From NCBI RefSeq assembly GCF_003073045.1, contig NC_037593.1, positions 24,113,868-24,177,867 of the forward strand: DNA of 64,000 bases, in the 5' to 3' direction. This DNA comes from Pomacea canaliculata (Eukaryota > Mollusca > Gastropoda > Architaenioglossa > Ampullariidae). Within the stretch, counting starts at the first letter, position 1. Each line of letters begins with the position of its first letter. Below are positions 27,931-38,800 of the stretch, in pieces. The notes below the pieces were generated by a model. It did not search any database. It was not told the DNA's origin and worked only from the letters and a program-made list of their open reading frames with translations. Both the position numbers and the translations under genes were made by a program.

Positions 27931-27970
<40 letters not shown>
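27931..27970. repeat. (TTG)n microsatellite, copy 2
   Basis: Thirteen TTG/TGT units. Copy 1 has only degenerate attattgtttttgttg at the same place (about 13,645-13,662). Confidence 0.95.
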
Positions 27971-29525
27971 ACACTTTAACTGCACTACCGCAAACAGAAA
28001 ATTGTACATTATGAAAAAAAGGTTTGTTTCTGTATACTCCCTCTTCTCTAGGAACTTTCTAATTTTAAACATATATTTCACAGACCGCAAACAGTTGTTT
28101 CACTGTGCTTGTGATAGAAGCAGAGAATTTTTTTCACTGTGATTAATTACGAAAGGATTGTGGTGACTCAAAGAACAACAGAGCCAGGCAGGTTGGGGTT
28201 GTTTACCTTGCAAAAGTGTTAACACTGTGGAGAAAACAGAGCAAGATAATTTTTAAATAAATAATGTTGTCTAGCCTGCGAATGATGTTGCAAACATAAA
28301 ATTGGCCTTTGGGGGGGAAGATGGTCCCCCACCCCTGGTATAGAGGTAAAAGTCTTCTCTTCCAGGGATCGCAAACTTGAGCTAAAAATAAACCTGGCAC
28401 TAATACTGAAATGAGTTATCTCCCATCACACTCCAGGCTATAGAGTGCCTTCCCCTGATATCACAGTAATCTGCTCTCACACTCCAGGCTATACAGTGCC
28501 CTTCGCTGATATCAGAGCTAATTAATGATATGCTCGATAGTGTGAAAAATATGCAGGAGAGAATTATCCTAAATGTCCACACTTTTTTATCATGAGAAGT
28601 TTCAAGTCGGTTTGTTATTTTACATTAATACGTGTGTGTGATTTTATTTGTTTTTAATTCATCATACGTGAGTCCTGTTCTTTGCCTTGTTCTCTTCGTC
28701 AAAGCTCGTCAGGCCAGTCTTTCTTTCATATCTCTCTCTGATTCCACATCGTCTCCAAGCAGATGTATTTTCCAAGTTGATACAGTATAAGAGAATTTGG
28801 AGAAATTAATCAACAAACTGCAGTTGAGGGGATGTTGCGGGTAGAGAGAAATTTCATGTATCATGGGCACAAGCCGATCTTATTGGCAACAGGTGGGAGA
28901 CTGACAGAGTACTTTGCAAATTCATACAGAAAATGGGTAGCTAGAGCAAACTACATGTGAAATGGGTGTTAATTAGAAATAGTCTCCCAAGCATCGTCAC
29001 ACACTCGGTCCCAGATGTTTCTCACCAACTCAGAATGACTCTGGCAAGGCCTGGATACGAAGCATTTCTGAGAGCAGAATTTCTGCGAGGAACAAGATCA
29101 CAAACAACTTCTAGTGAAAGCTCAGGAGGCCAATCCTATGGCAAGGTGAGCTGTTCTCTCGACCCCAACGACCTCCACGACCTCCACGACCTCCAGTCAC
29201 AAAGACACGACCACAAATAGACCAGTGTCTTCTCTGCCGGCAGCGCCCTCATCGTCTGGCACTGGCAGAATAAACAACTGACTGGCGTGCGCGTGTGCCG
29301 ACGCACGTGCGATGAAAGTGGAGGAAGACAGGCAGGCACGTGAGAAAACACCAACAGGCGTGCATGCTCGCACATACTCACACACACACTGTTTACAATG
29401 ATAGAACTATTTGCCAAGCTACTTGTCACAGTACCACCCTCGCTCCAGTTCTCATCCATTTAAACTCGTTAACATCTTCCGCCTCTCTCTCTCTATCGCA
29501 GAAGGCGGAATAAGTGAACGAGCGA

Positions 29526-31730
29526 GTTGTTTTAACAATACTTTTTAACAGAGCAAGAAGTCGTTAATGCTGATAGAAGCCACTTCCCATCTATTGACTT
29601 CAATGGACCATTGTTTACTGTTTACACGAGCGTATACGTGCTTAGTGGTGTTAACGGTGGTTGTGACAGTGTTAATGATGATGTGGATGTGATGCTGCTG
29701 TTGTCGAAATGAGCAGAGCTAGTCCTTTCTGATCAAACTGTCGACATCAAGGCTATTAATTTCTTGCGAAATCGGGAGTCTGATCCCGAGTGTTCTCGTC
29801 GATTATCGTAATTACCTCCCTTCAAAGCCCCGCGCTGCTTGTGGCGCACTTCGTGACCTATCGGTCAGCAGGCGGCATGACGTCAGTTCCCACCATTGAC
29901 TGGGCACGTGACCAGCTATCGTGCAATCACTCTGTCCTTGCTTTCCTTCCTTCCATCTTTCCATTCTGACTGCCAGCGGGAGGTGATTTCCCAGCAACAA
30001 GGGACATCACCAGCTGCAATGTTTTCTCTTTCTTTCTTCTCTCCTGCAAAGTCTTGTAACACGTGATGTCCTTGACAGGAATTGCTCTAGACCTATATCT
30101 ATCTACCTGCGCAGAGTGTTTATGTTCTTTGACCTGGTGTGTGCGGCAAGCAAAGCAAAGGATTGTCTTCCCCTGCCCTTGCCCTGCTACTTGTCTCCGG
30201 GTGGCAGCAAACCTGGATACCCGCAGTCCTTCCTTTCTCACGTGGCTTTAGTCGTAGCCACCCCAGAGCTACATGCCGCATGGGTCGTTCAGTCACCAGT
30301 AAGTTAACCTCTTTGTCTCGGCACAAATCGATGGCAAATCTTCACCTAGAGCGATTCCTTCTTTTTGTCCTTCGGAATTGTCCCTCGCAGGGTACTTTCT
30401 ATCATAAGCATCAAAACGTGAGGGATAAATCTCGCGCCGCGAGAAGCCAGGCCGGCCATCATGCAGAAAATGCTCTTTTTGCTTCATTGCCCCTCCGTAT
30501 AAAAATGCAGGCTGTATGCGCCATATGCGTCTCTCTCAGAGTATTTTTCTCTCTGTGGCGTCTGCACACCATTCCCAGGAGACCGACCTGATGTTTTAGC
30601 CTTAGGATACTGGCTAATGAGAAAGCATGATTTGTCCAAATCCTTTGTCAGTTTAAATTTCTTTTTTACATAGAATTCGTTTTTCAATTGTTTTTATTGC
30701 GGTTGTCATATTGACTGACATCTTGCGCAGATGACAGGCACGTGTAAAGGATTTCTAAATATAGCTTGTTGACAGAGTGTAGCTATACATCAAATGTTCC
30801 AGGCTATGGAGTGATACAACCACGAACTTGTATTACTGGACTGACAGACGATTTTTTTTCCAGTTAACTGCTAAAACGAGGCAATAGACGACAAAGCTTC
30901 CGGTTTGTTCACATTCTTTGTTTAGGCTCGCCGAGACTAACAGCGGAGAACTTTGCAAGAGGCTAAGTGTTGGTCTTGGCAGACAGCAGTCCACCTATAT
31001 ATATCCATGATACAACCTACAGACTCACCTTCAATTTTCACAGCTTTTACTAAACTTTCATTTACACCTGTCATTAGTGTTAGTGTAAAAGCCGTTGTGG
31101 TATGGTCTCACTCCATGATTTCAGTACCCTGGAGGTTTGTGGGACGCAATAAATCATGCTACAAACATCATATGAAAATTTCCCCCAAAATGCAGACAAC
31201 CACCAGCAAAGACTTGTGTGGGCTGGAAATAATTCTACACCAGGCTGCTTCAGCTTCGAGATCAAAGCACCTTTTTTTTGTAAAGCATGATTAAGACTGT
31301 TCGCAGAACTGTTGCTCAAATCCTTGCATTCCCGCTTTTCAACAAAGTCCGATCGTTGCCGAGAGACACTTGCATTCACTCTCATAATGCAGGCTCCGCC
31401 AAAAAACGGTTGCCTGGATGCCATCGCATCCTTGAAAAACACGCACACAAAGAATAAAAATGATGAGGGAAAAGGAGAGAATAAAGACCTCATATCTGAA
31501 ACTATTTGTATCTTCAGCTTTGCAGCTTCAGAGTCGGCAAACCCAAAAGAGGTCAATGAAGGAAAGAAATCCATTAAGAAATGAAAAAAAAAAAAGGTTA
31601 AAGGTTAGAAGTAACCACCACCCTTTCCCTCCAAGATTCGTGTGCGAATGATTGGCTGATGACAGGGTCTGATAATAAGGCTGAATGTTGTTTTTCAGTG
31701 GGGTCTGATTGTCCTTGCTTTGTTGTTCAG
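29526..31730. other. Single-copy intronic or intergenic DNA
   Basis: No supported gene. Open frames of 110-165 codons occur on both strands (30,139-30,591 plus; 31,080-31,574 minus), but they show no recognisable domain or codon bias, and no exon structure. A candidate M1/pore-1 exon for the downstream K2P channel was looked for here and not found. Confidence 0.5.
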
Positions 31731-31993
31731 GGTACGGACACAGCACACCCCAGACGGTCGGGGGCAAGATCTTCTGCATGATCTACGCCATCTCCGGCAT
31801 CCCGCTGTGCATCGTCATGTTCCAGAGCGTGGGCGAGCGCCTCAACACCTTCGTCACCTTCCTGCTCAAGCAGATCAAGAAGTGTTTCAAGATGAAGAAC
31901 ACGGAGGTGTCCCAGACGAACCTCATCCTCATCGCCATCAATCTCTCCACCATTGTCCTCACCACAGGCGCCGCAGCCTTCTCCCATTATGAG
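31731..31993 (+). CDS. K2P (TASK-type) potassium channel, penultimate coding exon
   Basis: Background K+ channel subunit of the plasma membrane; K2P subunits work as dimers with two pore domains each. This 263-base exon follows a clean acceptor (tgttgttcag) and begins inside the first Gly codon of the pore-1 filter, giving GYGHSTPQTVGG, then M2 (about KIFCMIYAISGIPLCIVMFQ), the GERLNTF motif, a basic M2-M3 loop (KQIKKCFK) and M3 (NLILIAINLSTIVLTT). It ends at SHYE before donor gtaatc, phase 0. A phase-1 intron in the GYG codon is the classic conserved K2P position. His directly after GYG is the acid-sensor position of TASK channels. The exon is much more GC-rich than its surroundings. The upstream exon encoding the N-terminus, M1, extracellular cap and pore-1 helix is not found in the window, so the gene is partial here. 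Confidence 0.93.
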
Positions 31994-32187
31994 GTAATCC
32001 GCGACCAGGCGGCCTTTGGTGGGTGTGACACGCATGAGTGCACACTGTTCACAACTTTTCTTTTGTACCAGAAAAAGGATTTTTTAAAAAAATAAAATCA
32101 GATTCTTTGAGACTTAAGATGGGACGAAGGACTTGACATATACGACTCCACTTTTTTTCAAACAGAAAAGTGATGAATAAGATACAA

Positions 32188-32234
32188 CGATGATGATGAT
32201 GATGACGATGATTGATGATGACGATGACGATGAT
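32188..32234. repeat. (GAT/GAC)n microsatellite in K2P intron
   Basis: Interrupted GATGAT and GACGAT units in the 1.1 kb intron (31,994-33,096) between the two K2P exons. The rest of that intron shows no gene. Confidence 0.85.
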
Positions 32235-33096
32235 ACATTGAAATCTCCTTGGGCTCCTATATTGACTGAGATACTTTAAACAGCCGGAGAGGGGCAACGA
32301 ACGTGCAGCCAAGCTGGGAGTTATGGGTGCAAACAGGTGCTGACACCTGGCTGCTTATCACCTGCCAGTGTTTTAATGGGTTGTGTGAACTCGGGGTTGG
32401 GGGTAAGTAATATTTACTGCTGAAAAAGGCACCAAACTATCTATTTTTCATTTCATCTTAGCGAATGCATTTGAGAGTGTGTTGTGCTCTGCACACAGGA
32501 TCACTCTGCAGGGTGGTGTAGGTCTGTTTACCATAAAGATTACTTTTACACCAAAGTATACTCAAACGAAAAAAATAATTTCATGTTCTGTCACTAAAAG
32601 AAGTAAGGAGCAGAGGTTTCCGTGCTTTTTAAAGGACATAAAGGGATTCTTTGGGATGCTTCACCGGAAGTTCATCACCCTGACATTTTCAAACTGACGA
32701 GTGTTGGCAGAGAGTCAATAGTAGTTTTTTTTTCCATTTCAAGTTAAGCCCGGTGTCTGTGAAGAAGCCAGACAAGAGGAGAAGGACCAGATGACAGGAC
32801 AACAAATATTCCGGGAGCATCTCTGGGAAGAAGTTCTACAAGCAGAAAAGAAAACATGGAAACGGTCCTGCCGTTACTGTCAGAGTTGTTTAGGTCGAGT
32901 TTGATGTCTTTTAACATTAGGTGAGAGGGACGAGTCGCCTCGATGTCTCTGTGTTGAATTCATCTGCCTTCCTAGCAAGAAGACAGGAGAAAAAGAAGTT
33001 GTAAACCAAGTCAATGTAACTCATCTGCTTTGTGAATAAGCTAAGACTGTATATCGACTAGCCAGTTCTCTTTTTTCTTCTTTGTCCTCGCCACAG

Positions 33097-33657
33097 GGCT
33101 GGGCCTACATCGACGCCTTCTACTACTGCTTCATCACCCTGACGACCATCGGCTTCGGGGACTTCGTGGCGCTGCAGCAGAACGACATGCTGACCAAGCA
33201 GCCCGACTACGTGGCCTTCAGCCTCATCTTCATCCTCTTCGGTCTGACGGTCATCTCCGCCGCCATGAACCTCCTCATCCTGCGCTTCCTCACCATGAAC
33301 ACCGTCGACGAGCGGCGCGAGGAGATGGAGGCGGCGGCAGCGGCGCGCGGCGCGGTGCGGTTGGAGGGTGACGTCATCACGGGACAGGCCAATGGCAACG
33401 TGGTGTCCGGCGCGCAGGAGACACCCGAGTACAACGACCTGGTGTCCGTGTGCTCCTGCTCTTGCTACAACCTGCGCGCCGGGCGCAACAAGCCGCGCTA
33501 CTCGGTGACGAGGGCGCCAGGGAAGATCGCGCACCTGCTGCCGATGTCGCAGACGGCGGGGGCCAGCAACCGGGAGGACACCATTAGCAACACGGAGGAC
33601 AGTGCCTCGTTCCTGGCCTGGCAACAGCAGATGAGCTCAAAACGCGCCTCTATATGA
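33097..33657 (+). CDS. K2P (TASK-type) potassium channel, last coding exon
   Basis: Continues the preceding exon in phase 0 after acceptor ctcgccacag. It encodes 186 residues and a TGA stop. Residues 1-23 hold the pore-2 helix and filter ([15 protein letters not shown]; pore 2 has GFG, as usual for K2P). M4 follows (about 38-68) and ends in ILRFLTMN, matching the VLRFMT element of vertebrate TASK-1/TASK-3 that mediates anaesthetic and G-protein modulation. The cytoplasmic tail of about 118 residues has a Glu/Ala-rich start, a Cys cluster (VCSCSCY, possible palmitoylation) and ends KRASI. That C-terminus matches the R-x-S-x-COOH form through which TASK channels bind 14-3-3 and escape COPI retention; binding here is inferred. 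Closest vertebrate relatives by motif are KCNK3/KCNK9. Minus-strand open frames over this exon are shadows of its high GC. Confidence 0.95.
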   Translation, partial: GWAYIDAFYYCFITLTTIGFGDFVALQQNDMLTKQPDYVAFSLIFILFGLTVISAAMNLLILRFLTMNTVDERREEMEAAAAARGAVRLEGDVITGQANGNVVSGAQETPEYNDLVSVCSCSCYNLRAGRNKPRYSVTRAPGKIAHLLPMSQTAGASNREDTISNTEDSASFLAWQQQMSSKRASI

Positions 33658-35823
33658 CTTTGCGGGTGGTTTCGAGTCTGTGGTCTTGTCTGCTGGGCAC
33701 ACCCGCATTGCCGGTTAGGGTGGATGCGAAAAAAAGTATATATAAATACATGAAGTGCGTACATGGGGGTCGGCACTTCCGGCTGCGTGTTTGTCAACGA
33801 TTGTTCTGTGTGCGGCGTGCCTGTTGGTGAATAGGATTTTTATCTTCGTGGTGAGCCAAGGTGGAGAAGAGAAATGTCCACCAAAGTCACAGGCTGTTTG
33901 TGTGAATAACGACTCAGAGAAAAATATTAAACACGTTTCAGGTGTCTACGGAGAGCCTGCTTCCACTCCGAAATTTTTTTTTTCCTCCAAGGATCTCACT
34001 TGCAGAGAGAGAGCTCCTCGTTACACTGTGTTTATTTGTTTGTTTGTTGCATGCTAATTTCATTAGTTTCTTAATTTATGTCTTTATGAGGCAATGCGTT
34101 TCTTTCTTAATTTATTTCTTTGGAGTGAATTCTGGAATCTCTTGCCTGGTGATACTGGAACCTTAATTCGTCTTTGTCATTCCCAAGTGAATTACTTCCC
34201 CTTGCCGACCCCATGTTTTGTCCGCAAGTGCTATTATCTTTGTCTTTGTTAACGTTCTCCGTTAGAAGGCAGAGGACGATGTCGATGTGCGTTAGCAATG
34301 CGAGGGAAAGGGGGAAAAGTAATAACTGAGCTTCCAGCATTGGTGTGGAGCATCATGGAAAGGTTTCCCTCAGTCGGAAACACGAGTGGGAAGGTCACTC
34401 TCAGGTTGTGAATATCTCCTAGCTCGAATCCCTGGAGTTCGAATCCCCGACGGTTTTGCATCACTCTTCTTGCAGCAGCCTGGATTGAGCACAAGGCTCC
34501 AAAGAAGTGAGAGTGTTCTAGAGTCTTTGTTGAGGGGATGACATTTTGCGTCCACAGACCTCGCAGAGTCCCTCCCTAACTGCTAGATCGATCAGCAATC
34601 GAGCGATCATAGCTTCTCCTTCATGACATCGTCAGAGATGTCTTCTTCCACCTAGTGAGAGTCTGGCGTTGAAGTACAGCTACAGGATGAGCAACAAGTC
34701 CTCGTCCCAAGACACCGGAAGTACCGTTGTTGCACCTACTTTGTATCGTTTGAGCTCACACGATGTGGCTGTCCCAGACGGTGCCTGTGTTCCGGGTGAT
34801 TGATTCTGCATGCAGTTATCCACGGTGCTAGATCCTACAGGGCCAACAGGGAATTTTGCACTGTTATTTTTCATCTGCGTGTGTTATCCTTGTGGCCATT
34901 TTCACTTTCATCTTTTATTATTATTGTTTATCTGTTTGGTGCACATGGATGGGCAGAAAGGATTTAAGCATTAGCTGGTGATGCTGTTAGTGATTCGAGT
35001 ATCACAGGATCTAAGCAACATGAGGTTGCAGGACGATGAAGACGTTATCTGTAAGGACTCGTCTTCTTCATCATATCATCATCAATCGTTGCTGGATATT
35101 ATCGGCGATTGTTTCGCGTGCTGTGACGACATCACGAAGGTGGCAGGCAGTTGTTTGCGTGAAATGCATGTGTGCATGTGTGTGTGTGTGACTAGGTGAG
35201 GTGGGGAGGATCATGCTTGGTGCTTGCGATCACAGAAGTCACATCAAAATATTAGAACTAGCACAACATCGCTGGACTTGCGAGTACGTGGCGAGTCTGA
35301 CACCTTGCTTCTATCCATCAGAGACTTGGGGACTGGCGTGAGTAGCGCTCACTGCCATGTAAATAACCGTGTCTGTCAATACAGCTCTGACTAGTATACA
35401 AACGCATGTTGGAGTGTTGCATATGAGCTGGGGAGAGGGTCTGGGGGCAGCTCGCGCCTCGCCACACAGGTCAGGCAGGCCTGAGGTCACCTAGGAGCTG
35501 TGCGCGCGCCTTCCTCTTCCGGAAATTAGACCGACACGTGTGCGTGGAATCCCAAATGCGGCATAATATAGTCATAATCCTTCACTTTTCTTTCCTGAAC
35601 CTTTCATCAAGTGTCGGGGCAGCAGCAGACACAGCCGAGGAGAGTTCTGGTATACGATTCAGCTGCTTGAGGATAATATGGACATTACATACATTCTCTT
35701 TCTCTTCTCTCTCTCCAGAACGTCTGCACGAGGTCAAGGCAATTGCCTGGCTGTTACATTGAGAGAGAAGTTTGACGAGTTTTTACGAATTTCATGCCGG
35801 CTTATTTGCAATGATTCAGCCTC

Positions 35824-35860
<37 letters not shown>

Positions 35861-38800
35861 TTTTGTCTGCTGACGGGAAAAGTTGAAGATGCGTGCTGAT
35901 CTTGACAAAGAATGATTTGAAATGCATTTATGGGAATACCACTGCCATACATTTTGTCGGAAATGACTGTTATTATTTTCAGAGTTAAAGTCCAGCAACA
36001 CTTTAATGCATGTGTTAGGACAAAAGAAAAAAATATACATAAAGGGCAGGATGGCGAAAGAGGCAAAGCTGTCAGATTAAATAGAGAATAATAAAGAGAG
36101 GGAGGAACAAGAAAGGAAAAACATGGAACGAGAAGAGGATGGTTTAAAAAAAAGCGTTTATTTTTGACGAGATATGATCTGAAGACATTCTCTGCTACTC
36201 AGGGATGTACAGTTTTAAAATGTTTAGTTCTGTCAGCATGTATATTGCTGGTCACGTCAGATCGATGACTGTTGTGATGTAGGAGCAGGTTGACTGACGC
36301 CCCGTGAGTACGGAAACCGAGGGGTGAGCCTCCCTGGCGACCTTATTTTTCCAGGACTAGAGAACACAGTAAATGGTGCTCAGAAAAAAAAAACCATTTT
36401 CTCGGCAAAGGTTTTAGGATCTGTTGTCCATCATGATGTAGTCGTTTTTTCACCCATTTTTCTTGCATTCATTTTCTTTTTGGTCGACTGAAAGGCTTAA
36501 AGATTTTTAATATTTCATTTTAAACCATCTCTTTTAGCTGTAAAATTTAGCTTCATTCTCTTTAGCTGCAGTTTTATGTAGCTTTCTACACTTGACAGAA
36601 TCATTTGGTTCTAAAATCCACATTCTCTACCACTCTGTCACACACACAGGCGCTTATTTCACGAATAAACCTTGCAAACTAACAAACGCTTCCCAGAAAA
36701 CAGATTAGTTCTAAGCCTTATGTCAGTCTTAATTAGGATAGTTGTCTGGTGACCTGCAATCCAGCGACCTTTGCTTCGCACTTTCGACTAGAAAACATGT
36801 CGGCTTCCGGTCTTGCGCAAACCATTGCTGTTGTCCTTTGTCGGTCGAGGGCCTGGGACTGTGCTCACTGTACAGCAGCAGGCCAGCGTCGGAGAGAAAG
36901 CGAGGACAAGTGCTTTCAACAAGGGAAGCATAAAGCCATTCAACTGCGCCTTCCAGTTGTTGTCTGACGTCACTTACCCCTCCCGTCCGAGCCCCCTCCG
37001 GGAAGGAACCACAAGGAGGGGAAGTGATGCGCGGGAGATGAGCCATGTAAAAATGGCGGACAGTGGACAGAGAGGAGCCCTGCTGCCAATTCCCAAATTC
37101 CAAATCCTACTAAAAGCTGAAAGCCATCGGGCCATCAAGCTTCTTAATAAAAACCTAATAAGAAGACCTTTTTTACATGGGAAGTCATGGAGAGGATCGA
37201 TAAGAACCTGGGTTGTGCGGACTGCTTGTTCAGTGTCAGATTATTACGCGACAGCACGTGTGGTGTGCAAGGAGGGGGCATTGGAGTGGCTAGGGGGGGC
37301 AGGATAGGGAGGTAGTGAGTAGGCGATGATGCTATACCAACTAGTGCACTGGGCCTTGCCTGCTTCCCGCAACCTGAGTGCACTCGATGATTCGTCTTCT
37401 GCGTGCGTGTTGTGCCGGACATAGAGGTCTAGATAAATGTGTGAGAGAAAGAGAAAGTGTGTCAGAGTGAGAAAAAAAAATGAGAGGTGTAAGGCTAGAG
37501 AGAGTTTGTGTACCACTGACTCCTATCCTACTCTCCTGTTTTCTGTCTGTAGGCGTGTGTGCTCGGGTACAGTGACTCGTCGCCTTGTTTACTCAGAGCG
37601 AAGCTTGAAAACAATAGTTATTACCGACCTTCGCCTTCGTGCGCAGAACATCGAACTTCCTATACTCAGAACATCTCTGTAACTGAAACCCTTATCAATG
37701 GTAGGAAGATTATTTCCCCTTTTAAAATTTCTCCCCGATTTTTCAAAAATATACTTCATTTTACTGCTAGTCGAAAATTGTACAGATTCTACAACAGACC
37801 TTTAACTGATGTCTCGCTTTGGGTCTCAAATGGGCGACAGGTTCTGCTTTCTTTTTTTTTTTTTTTCTTTTGTTTAATAATCACAATGCCTTATTTTCCT
37901 CTTGCTTGGGTAGCTCAAGAACTATTTCTGAGAAAGGTTTTAACGCTTCAGTGGAAGGATCATAAAACCCGTACAGGATTATGTCCACGTTAGACAACAA
38001 ATTGTATATTTGTCTAAATCCATTTCCACATCGAAATGCATGTCCTAAAATGTGCGTTAGTCATTCGTCGAAAGTCTGTGGTTCGTGACGAGTGGAAATA
38101 ATTTCGTTTTTCGGCATTTGCACGTGTAAGCGCATGTTTCCTCGGCGTAAACGCACCTACTGAACGACATCGAGGTCCACTTCTGAACGACCAGCACAGA
38201 GGAATCCATCATGTCCAAAGACAGTTTCCTAATTCCTTATGTTTATTTACGAATGCTGACAAAGGTGACACATCACTCTTTGTCGACTCCATTATTTTTC
38301 ACGTCGTTTTGTTGTTAGCGTATTCACAGTCGATGAAAGCGAGAGGAAACTACGAGAAGAAAGGTCAGAGGCAACCAAGCTGCAGTCGGAGCAAGTCGCC
38401 GAGTTCAGCAGCAGCAAGTGGCTGTTGTGCTCTTGTGGCTCGAGTGCCTCACAAACAAAGGATAAAACACTAGAAAACAAAAACAAAAAATAGTTGCTGA
38501 TTAGAATGAAAGGTTCTTTGCACTGCTGTTTTACTTCTATTAAAATCATTCCACTGCTGCTAGGAATCACTGTAGTATTGACTGGATATCAGCTTCCCTT
38601 TTTTTTCTCCCTGAAGAGCGTTTGTTACTTCACATTCTTTTAGGATTCATTAAAAAAAAAACTTTCTGAAATCGTTTGAGAAATTTGGTGCAACTCAAAA
38701 GTTAGGATCGTTCAGAAAATCTGTTATAGTCAGGAAATTACATTCTTGTTGGACGTCTGAGTCTGGTCACGTGATCCAGTCCCGGTGCTGGGGCGAGGAT

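Larger units (their letters stand above)
15340..29525. repeat. Large duplicated segment, copy 2
   Basis: Second copy of the segment at 3,036-15,238, longer mainly because of the ~1.67 kb insertion at about 18,190-19,860 and a ~150-190 bp insertion near 23,700-23,880. From 15,340 to about 24,770 it differs from copy 1 by dense one-base insertions and deletions, often in homopolymers. From about 24,770 to 28,610 the two are nearly identical with scattered substitutions. It begins at the first base after the gap, consistent with the 5' end of a contig built from low-coverage or unpolished long reads. No protein-coding gene is recognised in it. Confidence 0.9.

Noticed and set aside
30139..30591. 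Plus-strand 150-codon frame upstream of the K2P exons, considered as a missing channel exon
   Set aside because: No transmembrane or pore motif, and no donor matching the phase-1 GYG intron.
33058..33624. Minus-strand 188-codon frame opposite the last K2P exon, and a plus frame-2 reading at 31,720-31,992
   Set aside because: Shadows of the GC-rich K2P exons; the sense frame has clear channel motifs.
34415..34450. B-box-like gagttcgaatcccc, possible tRNA or SINE
   Set aside because: No matching A box, acceptor stem or anticodon arm could be assembled around it.
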